In this document: positions 15,445 to 22,733 of the stretch, in pieces
Numbering within the stretch: the stretch's first letter is position 1
How the letters are laid out: the number at the start of each line of letters is the position of its first letter
Assembly (NCBI RefSeq): GCF_001552155.1
Contig: NZ_BCQQ01000036.1
Span: forward strand, 1 to 54,729
DNA from: Actinomadura formosensis NBRC 14204
GTDB lineage: Bacteria > Actinomycetota > Actinomycetes > Streptosporangiales > Streptosporangiaceae
Direction of reading: 5' to 3'
Length of the DNA: 54,729 bases
Position numbers and translations under genes: made by a program
Notes under the pieces: model-generated
Seen by the model: only the letters and a program-made list of their open reading frames with translations
The model's database searches: none
Told to the model about the DNA's origin: nothing

Positions 15445-16100
15445 CGGTCCGCGTCGTCCTCGCCGACGACCAGCCGCTGATCCGCGCCGGGCTGCGCGTC
15501 CTCATCGCCGACACCCCCGACCTGGAGATCGTCGGCGAGGCCGGGACGGGCGCCGAAGCGGTCGCGCTGGTCGAGGACGTCCGGCCCGACGTGGTCGTGA
15601 TGGACATCCGCATGCCCGACATGGACGGTATAGAGGCCACCCGGCGCATCACCACCGCCCGCGTCATCATGCTGACCACGTTCGACGATGACGACTACGT
15701 CTACGGCTCGCTCAGGGCGGGCGCCAGCGGATTCCTCGTCAAGGACATGGCGCTGGAGGAGATCCTCGCGGCGATCCGCGTCGTCGCGGGCGGAGACGCC
15801 CTGATCGCGCCCGGCGTCACCAGACGGCTGATCGAGGAGTTCGCCGCCCGCCCGGCACCACGGCCCGAAGCCAGACCGGTGGGCGGCGTCACCGACCGTG
15901 AACGCGAGGTCCTGACCCTGGTGGGGCGCGGCCTGAACAACCGGGAGATCGCCGAAGAGCTTTACATCAGCGTCGCCACCGCCAAGGCGCACGTGGCCCG
16001 GCTGCTCACCAAGCTCGGCGCCCGCGACCGCGTCCAGCTCGTCATCCTCGCCTACGAACTGGGTCTGGTCACGCCCCCTACAGGAGGTAGTACTACCTGA
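15441..16100 (+). CDS. LuxR/NarL-family response regulator
   Basis: 219 residues. The receiver domain (1-120) has the acidic pocket VVLADDQ, the phospho-acceptor Asp in VVVMDIRMPD (about 54), conserved Thr in MLTTFD and Lys in FLVKDM. The C-terminal LuxR-type HTH spans about 150-210 (LTLVGRGLNNREIAEELYIS, then VATAKAHVARLLTKLGARDR). Partner of the kinase gene it overlaps. The last four codons contain a palindrome that probably belongs to the downstream blaI promoter. Confidence 0.93.
   Translation: MTVRVVLADDQPLIRAGLRVLIADTPDLEIVGEAGTGAEAVALVEDVRPDVVVMDIRMPDMDGIEATRRITTARVIMLTTFDDDDYVYGSLRAGASGFLVKDMALEEILAAIRVVAGGDALIAPGVTRRLIEEFAARPAPRPEARPVGGVTDREREVLTLVGRGLNNREIAEELYISVATAKAHVARLLTKLGARDRVQLVILAYELGLVTPPTGGSTT
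16085..16098. promoter_or_regulatory. 14-bp palindrome, candidate BlaI-type operator
   Basis: AGGTAGTACTACCT is a perfect palindrome 41 nt before the blaI-like start. Its GTAGTACTAC core resembles actinobacterial BlaI-family operators. It is embedded in the last codons of the response regulator gene. Confidence 0.6.
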
Positions 16101-16138
16101 CGTGGTGACCTCCATTTCGGTCGGTTAACCTTGAGGGC

Positions 16139-16522
16139 GTGAAGGGTCTGGGAGAGCTTGAACGCACGGTCATGGAGGTTCTGTGGGCGCGGGAGGACGC
16201 CGGTCACCCGGCGGCGACCGCTCGTGAGGTGAGCCGCGCGCTCGCCGGCGACCGGGACCTCGCGCACACCACGGTCATGACCGTGCTGGACAGGCTCGCC
16301 AAGAAGGACTTCCTCGCACGCGAGCGCGACGGCCGCGCCTGGCGCTACCACCCGGTCGCGAGCCGCGAGATGTACGTGACCGAGCTGATGCTGGGCGCCC
16401 TGAACGAGACGGGCGACCGTGACGCGGCGCTCGCGCACTTCGTCCGGTCCGTCTCGCGGGACGAGATCGACGTGATCCGGGAAACCCTCGCGGCCCTCAC
16501 GAGCAAGGAACCACCCGCATGA
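16139..16522 (+). CDS. BlaI/MecI/CopY family repressor
   Basis: 127 residues from GTG 16139. A winged-helix domain covers about 1-75 (GELERTVMEVLWAREDAGHP, AHTTVMTVLDRLAKKDFLAR, GRAWRYHPVASREMY), with a short C-terminal dimerisation helix. In this family, repression is relieved when a partner membrane protease or sensor triggers cleavage. The gene overlaps the M56 peptidase by 4 nt (ATGA), the standard BlaI-M56 pair. The beta-lactamase or other target is not next door. The perfect GTAGTACTAC-type palindrome upstream suggests autoregulation. Confidence 0.9.
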   Translation: MKGLGELERTVMEVLWAREDAGHPAATAREVSRALAGDRDLAHTTVMTVLDRLAKKDFLARERDGRAWRYHPVASREMYVTELMLGALNETGDRDAALAHFVRSVSRDEIDVIRETLAALTSKEPPA

Positions 16523-17427
16523 CCGGCACCGCCCTGCTCGCATTGATCTCTCTCGGGTCCGTCGGCGGGGCGCACCTCCTGTCCCGTGCCCGGTGGACGT
16601 GGCGGATGCCGCGCATCGGGATCGCCCTCTGGCAGGCGATCGGCCTGTGCTGGGGCGTCGCCACGATCGGCGCCCTGCTCGGGCTCGCTCTCCTCCCGTA
16701 CCGCAAGGGCGTCCTCGGCGGGCTGCCCGGCCTGTACGGCGACCAGGGCGCCCGGCTCAACGCCATGCAGGTGACGGCGCTGCTCGGCGCCATCGGCCTC
16801 GCGGCCGTGCTGCTGGTCATGCTGATGTTCGCGATCGTCCGGGTCGTCCGGGCCCGGCGGCGGCACCGGGCGCTGCTCGCGCTGGTGTCGCGCAGCGACT
16901 CCTCCATGCCCGGCACGCTCGTCCTCGACCATCCCGGCGCCGCCGCGTACTGCGTGCCGGGCGTCCGCTCCTCCAAGGTCGTCGTCAGCGCCGGGACGCT
17001 GGAACTGCTCGACCGCGGTGAACTGGCCGCGGTCCTCGCGCATGAGCGCGCCCACGCCCGCGAGCGCCATGACCTGGTGCTGCTGCCGTTCGCGTCGCTG
17101 CGCCAGGTGTTCCCGCAGTTCCACCTGGTCGGGCGGTGCCTGGACGCGGTCGAGCTGCTGATCGAGATGGCCGCCGACGACCGGGCCAGGCACGGCCGCC
17201 CGCCGCGTGAGCTGGCGACCGCGCTGCTGCGGTTCGCCGCCGCCCGCCCGGCCGCCGCCCCGTCCGGGACGCTCGGTGTCGCGACGCACGGCGACATTCC
17301 GGTGATGGCGCGGGTGAACCGGCTGCTGGAGCCGCAGCCGCTGTCCCGCAGGCTCCGCTTCGCCGCGGCCGTCGCCATCCCGGTCATCGCCGGGCTTCCG
17401 CTGCTTCTTCTCGTCCTGCCGCACTAG
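16519..17427 (+). CDS. M56 family membrane metallopeptidase
   Basis: 302 residues. Membrane helices lie near 1-18, 33-60, 88-112 and a C-terminal one at about 280-300. The gluzincin motif is HERAHARERHD (HExxH, about residue 176), followed by the Glu-containing ELLIEMAADDRARHGR segment that supplies the third ligand. Short M56 proteins lack the penicillin-binding sensor domain of BlaR1/MecR1. It is coupled to the BlaI-type repressor upstream and may be the protease that relieves repression. Its last 44 nt overlap the convergent MFS gene. Confidence 0.9.
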   Translation: MTGTALLALISLGSVGGAHLLSRARWTWRMPRIGIALWQAIGLCWGVATIGALLGLALLPYRKGVLGGLPGLYGDQGARLNAMQVTALLGAIGLAAVLLVMLMFAIVRVVRARRRHRALLALVSRSDSSMPGTLVLDHPGAAAYCVPGVRSSKVVVSAGTLELLDRGELAAVLAHERAHARERHDLVLLPFASLRQVFPQFHLVGRCLDAVELLIEMAADDRARHGRPPRELATALLRFAAARPAAAPSGTLGVATHGDIPVMARVNRLLEPQPLSRRLRFAAAVAIPVIAGLPLLLLVLPH

Positions 17428-18865
17428 CCGGAGCCGGAGCCGGAGCGGCCGGGGCCGGGCGGCGCAGCACGAGCAGCGACACCGCGAACGCGGCGATCAG
17501 CAGGCCCGCCGACACGCCGAACGCCAGGTGGTAGCCGCCGGCGAGGGCGGCCGCCGTGTCCCGTCCGTCCGCGCGGAGGGCTTCGGTGCGGGATGCGGCC
17601 AGCGTGGTCAGGACCGCGACGCCCAGGGCCATCCCCACCTGCTGGACGGTGTTGAACAGCCCGGACGCGAGCCCCGCGTCCTGCGGCCGGGCGCTCGACA
17701 TGCCGAGCCCGGTCAGCGACGGCAGCACCAGCCCGCCCCCGGCGGCCAGCACGAACACCGGCAGCAGGTCGGTGACGTAGTCGGCGTCCACCGGGATGGT
17801 CGTGAGCCACCCCATCCCGGCGATCAGGAGCACCAGCCCGATCATCAGCACGGACCGCTCACCCAGCCGGTTCGACAGCCGCGCCGACACCAGCAGCGAC
17901 ACCGCGCCGATCGCCACGGCCGCCGGGAGCATCGCAAGGCCGGTGTCCAGCGCGCCGTACCCGAGGACCTGCTGCATGTAGAGGGCGACGATCACCTGGA
18001 ACGCGAACATCGCCGCCAGGGTGAGGAGCTGGACGGCGTAGGCGCCGGCCACGTTGCGGGAGCGCAGGATCCGCAGCGGCATCAGCGGTGTCGCGGCCCG
18101 CGCCTGCCGGACGGCGAACCCGGCGAGCAGCAGTGCCGACACCCCGCCGAGGCCCAGGGTGTGCGGCGAGAGCCAGCCGTGGGCCTCGACCTTGACGATC
18201 GTGTAGATGCCGAGCATCAGCCCGGAGGTGACGAGCAGGGCGCCCGCGACGTCCGCGCCGGCGGCCAGGCCGAGGCCGCGGTCGCGGGGCAGCGCCGGGA
18301 GGGCCAGCACGACCGTGGCGAGGCCGATCGGCACGTTGATGAGGAAGATCCAGTGCCAGCTCAGCGCGTCGGTGAGCACGCCGCCGAGCACCTGGCCGAT
18401 GGACGCGCCCGCCGCGCCGGTGAAGCTGAAGATCCCGAGGGCCGTCGTCCGCTCGCGGGCGTCGGTGAACAGCGTCACGAGGATGCCGAGCACGACCGCC
18501 GCGGTCAGCGCGCTGCCGACGCCCTGCAGGAGGCGGGCGGCGATCAGCACGCCGGACGTGGTGGCCGCGCCCGCCAGCAGGGACGCGGCCGTGAACACCG
18601 CGTTCCCGGTGAGGAACAGGGCTTTGCGGCCGACGAGGTCGCCGAGCCGTCCGGCGAGGAGCAGCAGGCCGCCGAACGGGACCAGGTAGGCGTTCATCAC
18701 CCAGCTGAGGGCGGCGGGGGAGAAGCCGAGGTCGTCCTGGATGGCGGGGGCCGCGACGGTCACGATGCTGCCGTCCAGGATCGTCATCAGCATCGCCGTG
18801 GACAGCACGCCGAGTGCCGCCCAGCGGGATCGCAGTGGGGAGGGTGAGGTCATCTCCTGTGTCAT
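17384..18865 (-). CDS. DHA2-family MFS drug exporter
   Basis: 493 residues with about fourteen membrane helices. The signature of DHA2 (EmrB/QacA-like) exporters is present: LDGSIVTVAAPAIQDDLGFS in helix 1, AYLVPFGGLLLLAGRLGDLV with motif A (GRLGDLVGRK), LLQGVGSALTAAV and the motif C-like GAAGASIGQVLGGVL. The C-terminus is Ala/Pro-rich. The upstream MarR gene on the same strand ends 48 nt away, so the two probably form an operon with drug-responsive control. The last 44 nt overlap the M56 gene tail to tail. Confidence 0.92.
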   Translation of the reverse strand: MTQEMTSPSPLRSRWAALGVLSTAMLMTILDGSIVTVAAPAIQDDLGFSPAALSWVMNAYLVPFGGLLLLAGRLGDLVGRKALFLTGNAVFTAASLLAGAATTSGVLIAARLLQGVGSALTAAVVLGILVTLFTDARERTTALGIFSFTGAAGASIGQVLGGVLTDALSWHWIFLINVPIGLATVVLALPALPRDRGLGLAAGADVAGALLVTSGLMLGIYTIVKVEAHGWLSPHTLGLGGVSALLLAGFAVRQARAATPLMPLRILRSRNVAGAYAVQLLTLAAMFAFQVIVALYMQQVLGYGALDTGLAMLPAAVAIGAVSLLVSARLSNRLGERSVLMIGLVLLIAGMGWLTTIPVDADYVTDLLPVFVLAAGGGLVLPSLTGLGMSSARPQDAGLASGLFNTVQQVGMALGVAVLTTLAASRTEALRADGRDTAAALAGGYHLAFGVSAGLLIAAFAVSLLVLRRPAPAAPAPAPASAAGREEAAEARR

Positions 18866-18913
18866 AGGAGAGACCGTAACAGATAGTTTTGTTGGAGACG
18901 ATCCTTGACGGAC

Positions 18914-19402
18914 TTATTTTGTGCGCTGCCGGACGCGGCGGGCCGGCTGCCCGCTCACCACCGGGGTCCCCAGATGGCCGTTGACCAGGGTGTTCAGGGC
19001 GCGCAGCAGCGTCTCGCGCTCGTCGGGAGGCAGCGAGCCGAGCGCCGCCGCGTGGACGCCGTCCACGATCTCCTGGCTGCGGGCTGCGACCCGTGCGCCC
19101 TCCTCGGTGACCGCGATGATCCGGGCCCGCCGGTCCCGCGACGACGGGCGGCGCTCGGCGAGACCGGCCTTCTCCAGCGCGTCGACCGTGACGACCATCG
19201 TCGTCTTGTCCATGTCGCCGATCTCGGCGAGCTGGATCTGGGTGCGCTCCTCCTCCAGGGCGTGGACGAGGACGCAGTGCATGCGCGGCGTCAGCCCGAT
19301 CTCGGCGAGCGCCGCCGTCATGCGGGTCCGCAGCACGTAGCCGGTGCGGTCGAGCAGGAACGACAGGTCGGGTTGCCTGCGTCCGGGGGCCATCGAGGTC
19401 AT
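18914..19402 (-). CDS. MarR family regulator of the MFS exporter
   Basis: 162 residues from ATG 19402. A winged HTH spans about residues 40-110: IQLAEIGDMDKTTMVVTVDA (recognition helix) and AGLAERRPSSRDRRARIIAV (wing with the conserved DRR). Flanking helices form the dimer interface. It lies directly upstream of the DHA2 exporter and is divergent from the trpS leader; the AT-rich spacer 19403-19450 probably holds its operator. A Cys at HCVLVHAL could sense oxidants, but only one is seen. Confidence 0.88.
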   Translation of the reverse strand: MTSMAPGRRQPDLSFLLDRTGYVLRTRMTAALAEIGLTPRMHCVLVHALEEERTQIQLAEIGDMDKTTMVVTVDALEKAGLAERRPSSRDRRARIIAVTEEGARVAARSQEIVDGVHAAALGSLPPDERETLLRALNTLVNGHLGTPVVSGQPARRVRQRTK

Positions 19403-19464
19403 GCGTCCAGCCTATCCGTTTGGTTCCGTTCTGGATTATCTAGAAGCCTTCGCGTTCCGTCGTC

Positions 19465-19470
19465 TATCCT
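19465..19470 (+). promoter_or_regulatory. Candidate -10 box of the trpS leader transcript
   Basis: TATCCT is 6 nt before the GTG of the leader peptide, a leaderless spacing. The -35 element is not clear. Confidence 0.4.
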
Positions 19471-19476
19471 TGGAGC

Positions 19477-19515
19477 GTGAGCCGTATCGCATGTCCGAAC
19501 TGGTGGCCGTCCTAG
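19477..19515 (+). CDS. Trp-containing leader peptide of the trpS attenuator
   Basis: Twelve codons from GTG 19477 encode MSRIACPNWWPS followed by TAG. The tandem TGG Trp codons are at 19501-19506, immediately before the first segment of the attenuator hairpins. GGAG lies just upstream, but the position of the candidate -10 box suggests leaderless translation. Ribosome stalling at the Trp codons when charged tRNA-Trp is scarce would free the antiterminator. Peptide sequence and position are seen directly; the mechanism is inferred from the classical pattern. Confidence 0.8.
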   Translation: MSRIACPNWWPS

Positions 19516-19564
19516 GACGGCCGGCAATCGCGCATGCATCGGGCCGTCCGCTGGACGGCCCTTT
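19505..19564 (+). promoter_or_regulatory. Ribosome-mediated trp attenuator (four-segment)
   Basis: Segments 1-4 alternate as GGCCGTCC (19505-19512), GGACGGCC (19515-19522), GGCCGTCC (19542-19549) and GGACGGCC (19553-19560), so 1:2, 2:3 and 3:4 can all pair perfectly. The 3:4 hairpin (GGGCCGTCC, loop GCT, GGACGGCCC) is followed by TTTCTCCTT, a terminator. Segment 2:3 is the antiterminator. The Trp codons overlap segment 1. Confidence 0.85.
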
Positions 19565-19624
19565 CTCCTTCTCGGCAACGAGGGCGCCCGGCGGGCCGGC
19601 CGGACCGAGCCGAGGAGAGACCCC

Positions 19625-20656
19625 ATGCAGACCACACCCGACACCCGCAGCCGTGAGCTGGAGGAACGCATCGCCGCCGATCCCGGCGCGTTCCGGATCC
19701 TGACCGGCGACCGGCCCACCGGGCCGCTGCATCTCGGCCACTACTTCGGCACCCTCGCCAACCGCGTGCGGCTGCAGAAGGCCGGGGTCGAACTCTTCGT
19801 CCTGGTCGCCGACTACCAGGTGCTCACCGACCGGGACGTCGCCGACCACCTGTCCGAGCACGTCGAAGGGCTGGTCGCCGACTATCTGGCCGTCGGGGTC
19901 GATCCGTCCGCGGCGACGATCTTCCGGCACAGCGCCGTCCCCGCGCTGAACCAGCTGATGCTGCCGTTCCTGTCGCTGGTGTCGGTCGCGGAGCTGAGCC
20001 GCAACCCGACCGTGAAGGACGAGATCGCGACATCCCGGCAGGCGTCGGTCAGCGGGCTGATGTTCACCTATCCCGTCCATCAGGCCGCCGACATCCTGTT
20101 CTGCAAGGCGAACCTCGTCCCCGTCGGCAAGGACCAGCTCCCGCACCAGGAGATCACCCGCACGATCGCGCGCCGCTTCAACGAACGCTACGGCCCGGTC
20201 TTCCCGGTGCCGGACGCGCTGCTGTCCGCCGCGCCGAGCCTCCTCGGCGTCGACGGCCTCAAGATGAGCAAGAGCCGTGGCAACGCCATCACCCTGTCCG
20301 CCGGGCCGGACGAGACCGCCCGGCTGATCAGGCGGGCGGTGACCGACCCGGACCGGCACATCACCTACGAGCCCGAGACCCGTCCGCAGGTGTCCAACCT
20401 GGTGCTGCTCGCCGCGCTCTGCCAGGAGCGTGACCCGCACTCCGTCGCCGCGGAGGTCGGGGACGGCGGCGCCGCCGCGCTGAAGAAGGTCGTGACGGAC
20501 TCGGTCAACGAATTCCTCCGCCCGCTCCGCGCCCGCCGCGCCGAACTCATCGCCGACCGGACGTACCTGCGCCGGGTCCTCGCCGAGGGCAACGCCCGCG
20601 CCAACGCCGTCGCGGACCGCACGCTGGACGAGGTCAGGTCGGCGATGGAGTCCTAA
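19625..20656 (+). CDS. trpS: Tryptophanyl-tRNA synthetase, probably auxiliary type
   Basis: 343 residues. Class I synthetase marks are PLHLGHYFG (HIGH) at about residue 36-44 and LKMSKSRGN (KMSKS) near 216. The head ILTGDRPTGPLHLGHYFGTL with GDRPTG, rather than the SGIQPTG of housekeeping TrpRS, resembles the second TrpRS group that includes auxiliary, indolmycin-resistant enzymes. It charges tRNA-Trp in the cytoplasm. A trp attenuator with a WW leader peptide lies 60 nt upstream, as described for the auxiliary trpRS1 of Streptomyces coelicolor. A second, housekeeping trpS elsewhere is predicted. The 3' end overlaps the convergent tetR by 4 nt. Confidence 0.92.
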   Translation: MQTTPDTRSRELEERIAADPGAFRILTGDRPTGPLHLGHYFGTLANRVRLQKAGVELFVLVADYQVLTDRDVADHLSEHVEGLVADYLAVGVDPSAATIFRHSAVPALNQLMLPFLSLVSVAELSRNPTVKDEIATSRQASVSGLMFTYPVHQAADILFCKANLVPVGKDQLPHQEITRTIARRFNERYGPVFPVPDALLSAAPSLLGVDGLKMSKSRGNAITLSAGPDETARLIRRAVTDPDRHITYEPETRPQVSNLVLLAALCQERDPHSVAAEVGDGGAAALKKVVTDSVNEFLRPLRARRAELIADRTYLRRVLAEGNARANAVADRTLDEVRSAMES

Positions 20657-21270
20657 CGCGGGCCGATGCCGCGCAGGACGACCGCCACCAGCTCGTCCAC
20701 GGCGTCCAGGGGCACGCGGTGCGCGAGGTTCTCGCCCTGGAACAGCACCGACAGCACCGGCTCGTGGCAGGCACCGACGATCATGGAGGTGGCGGCGTCC
20801 ACCGGCGCGTCCGGGGCGAGGCGGCCGAGGTCGCGTTCGGCCCGCAGGTAGCGGGCGAGCCGGGTGCGCCAGTCCTCCTCGCCGCCGCTCAGCGCCGCGA
20901 ACCGGGCGAGGACCTCGGGCCGCGCGATCAGGCCGGCGAGCGCGGGCAGCAGCCCGTTGTGCAGGGTCAGGCCGTAGGCGACATACGCCCGCAGGTTCTC
21001 CTCGATCGTCGCGGTGCCGGGTTCGGGCAGCGGGCCGAGCGTGCTCGCCACCGACTCGGCGCGGGCCCGCAGCGCGTGCGCGAGCAGGTCCTCCTTGTCG
21101 GCGAAGTGGTTGTAGAGGACGCCGTCGGCGACGCCGGCCTCCCGCGCGATCGCCCGGACGGTCAGGCCGGCCGTCCCGCGCTCGGCCATCATCCGCTCGG
21201 CCGTGGCGATCAGGTGCTCGCGCAGGGTCCGGTCGCCGGTGCGCACCGCTGCCGCTTTTCGAGGTGACAT
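20653..21270 (-). CDS. TetR family regulator
   Basis: 205 residues from ATG 21270 (an adjacent GTG 21273 adds one residue). The HTH lies at about 28-62 (TVRAIAREAGVADGVLYNHF), with an alpha-helical ligand domain after it. The effector pocket helices include LRAYVAYGLTLHNGLLPALA. Start codon and first codons are covered by a 22-bp inverted repeat, so the protein probably represses itself by blocking initiation. Next gene upstream on the strand is a methyltransferase with a different operator. Confidence 0.88.
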   Translation of the reverse strand: MSPRKAAAVRTGDRTLREHLIATAERMMAERGTAGLTVRAIAREAGVADGVLYNHFADKEDLLAHALRARAESVASTLGPLPEPGTATIEENLRAYVAYGLTLHNGLLPALAGLIARPEVLARFAALSGGEEDWRTRLARYLRAERDLGRLAPDAPVDAATSMIVGACHEPVLSVLFQGENLAHRVPLDAVDELVAVVLRGIGPR

Positions 21271-21279
21271 CACCTCGAA
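21258..21279. promoter_or_regulatory. 22-bp inverted repeat over the tetR start codon
   Basis: Perfect 10-bp arms TTCGAGGTGA and TCACCTCGAA flank the 2-nt centre CA. The start codon ATG 21270 lies inside it. It is probably the autoregulatory operator of the TetR gene; a leaderless transcript would fit. Confidence 0.7.
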
Positions 21280-21361
21280 TCGTATTCGCCCGGCTCGAAT
21301 CCGCGGGCGGCGAACTCCGGCGGGAACCCGGAACCGGCGGCTCCGTGTCCGCCGGCCCGGT

Positions 21362-22174
21362 TCATCTCCGTGCCCGCACCAGCCGGGCGACGCTGTGCAG
21401 GCGGACGGCGCCGTCCCGCTCGAACCGGCCCATCGCCTCGGTCAGCGTGTCGAGCAGCTCGCCGCTCGCGCCGTAGTTGTGGCGGATGGGGCCCCAGCCG
21501 GCGAAGAACTCCGCCGCGTCCCGTGCGTCCCGTCCCCAGATCTGCTCGGTCTCCACCAGGTTCGTGTGGACGTCCCGGAACCCGGCCGCCTCCAGGATCT
21601 CCTGGACGCGGCCGGGGTCGGCCAGCGACAGCGGCCCCCGGTGCCCGATCGGGGGCTCCGCGAGCGGTGGCAGCGCCGAGATCACCGTGCCGAGGTCGGA
21701 CTGCGCCGGCGGTGTCATCGCGAGGAACGCCAGCCGCCCGCCGTCGCGCAGCGCCCGCCGGACGTTGCCGAACGCGGCGACCGGATCGGCGAAGAACATG
21801 ACCCCGAACCGGCTCATCGCCGCGTCGAAGGCGCCCTCGGGGAAGGGGTGGATCTGCACGTCGCCCCGCTCGAACGTCACGTTCGTGACGTCCTCCTCCT
21901 TGGCGAGGGTCCGGGCGCGGTCGAGCATCGGCGCGGACAGGTCAACGCCCGTCGCGCCGCCGAGCCGTGCCCGGAGTGCCGCGAGCCGGGTGACCTGGCC
22001 GTTGCCGCAGCCGAGGTCGAGGACGCGGTCACGCGGCCCGATCGCCGCCGCGTCCAGCAGGGACTCGTTGTATCCCCCGTTGACGGCGTCGTAGCGGTCG
22101 TAGTGCCCGGCCCAGTGCTCGCCCTCATAGCCGTTCCATGCCTCGGCCTGATGGGTGTTGACGATGTCCGCCAT
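21362..22174 (-). CDS. SAM-dependent class I methyltransferase
   Basis: 270 residues from ATG 22174, with AAGGAGAA 6-13 nt upstream; an earlier ATG at 22204 lies inside the operator repeats and is less likely. Rossmann motif I is VLDLGCGNGQVTRLA (about 52-66), motif II ATGVDLSAPML, and a post-motif DVQIHPFPEGAFDAAMSRFG. The head with YEGEHWAGHYDRYDAVNGG resembles ubiquinone/menaquinone- or small-molecule-type methyltransferases. The substrate is not predictable. Tandem palindromes just upstream indicate tight TetR-type control. Confidence 0.85.
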   Translation of the reverse strand: MADIVNTHQAEAWNGYEGEHWAGHYDRYDAVNGGYNESLLDAAAIGPRDRVLDLGCGNGQVTRLAALRARLGGATGVDLSAPMLDRARTLAKEEDVTNVTFERGDVQIHPFPEGAFDAAMSRFGVMFFADPVAAFGNVRRALRDGGRLAFLAMTPPAQSDLGTVISALPPLAEPPIGHRGPLSLADPGRVQEILEAAGFRDVHTNLVETEQIWGRDARDAAEFFAGWGPIRHNYGASGELLDTLTEAMGRFERDGAVRLHSVARLVRARR

Positions 22175-22196
22175 GTCTTCTCCTTGATGTGAACGC

Positions 22197-22217
22197 ACGT
22201 TCATGAACGTACGTTCA
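22197..22217. promoter_or_regulatory. Overlapping TGAACGT-type palindromes
   Basis: ACGTTCATGAACGT (22197-22210) and TGAACGTACGTTCA (22204-22217) are both perfect 14-bp palindromes sharing 7 bp. They lie 23-43 nt upstream of the methyltransferase start. They look like TetR operators, but differ from the operator at the neighbouring tetR. Confidence 0.65.
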
Positions 22218-22295
22218 TGCAGGGTCGCCCGTCAAGGCCGTGATGAGCGTATGCGGGAGGTCGGCGTGCTGCGGTCCGGGATCGAGGTTGCCTGC

Positions 22296-22544
22296 CTAAG
22301 GGCAGGGGATTCCGGCCGTCGCCGGCCGGGTTTCCCGCTTCGTCGCCGTCTGCCCGCCGGGCTCGCGCCGTTCGGGTCTTACGCCGGCTCCACAGGCCGA
22401 TGCCGCCGGCCCGGCGGCCAGAACGTTCTTCGCGGTGTTGACGTCCCGGTCATGCCGGGCGCCGCACCCGCCGCATTCCCATTCCCGCACGGGGATGGGA
22501 TAGAAACGGTACCGAAACGCCCGCTTCACCTGCCGCGCCTGCAC
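22296..22544 (-). pseudogene. tnpB: tnpB with large in-frame internal deletion
   Basis: Reading from GTG 22544, the frame starts VQARQVKRAFRYRFYPIP, the classical TnpB/OrfB N-terminus (KRAFRYRFYPTP). It jumps at once to REWECGGCGARHDRDVNTAK, the C-terminal zinc ribbon/RuvC-III segment with two Cys and the HDRDxNTAKN motif. It ends in a basic tail at TAG 22296, and the frame is open throughout (82 aa). The RuvC-I, RuvC-II and nucleic-acid-binding middle (about 300 residues) is missing, so the protein cannot be a nuclease. The remaining ends may still serve as a mobilisable element or omega-RNA source. Confidence 0.75.
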
Positions 22545-22567
22545 CCTAACGGGTTCTCTGTGAATGA

Positions 22568-22593
22568 AGGAGGGAGCGGCGTTCCTCCCTCCT
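22568..22593. repeat. Hairpin at the left side of the TnpB remnant
   Basis: AGGAGGGAG pairs perfectly with CTCCCTCCT around an 8-nt loop CGGCGTTC; the loop bases can also pair with AACGCCGC further on. It may be the transposon end structure. Confidence 0.5.
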
Positions 22594-22733
22594 GAAGGCG
22601 GAGAGGAAACGCCGCAATCCGATGAACCGGCCGCAGTACCGATATCTCCCCCTGATGCTGAACGCCCCGCACCCCCCAGCCGGGGAAGAGCTTCCGGGGC
22701 CCGCGCCCGCCGGGGAGGAGTTGCGGGGCCGGT

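Larger units (their letters stand above)
22291..22620 (-). mobile_element. IS200/IS605-type remnant (TnpB-only, collapsed)
   Basis: The 3' end has a subterminal hairpin (CCTGCC/GGCAGG with TAAG loop, 22291-22306) containing the tnpB stop, as at right ends of these elements where the guide RNA starts. Next to the other end are a strong stem (9 pairs, 22568-22576 with 22585-22593) and a GCGGCGTT/AACGCCGC repeat. Exact ends are not determined. Confidence 0.6.

Noticed and set aside
17528..18847. 439-codon plus-strand ORF
   Set aside because: Antisense shadow of the DHA2 exporter, rich in Arg/Gly/Glu with no motif.
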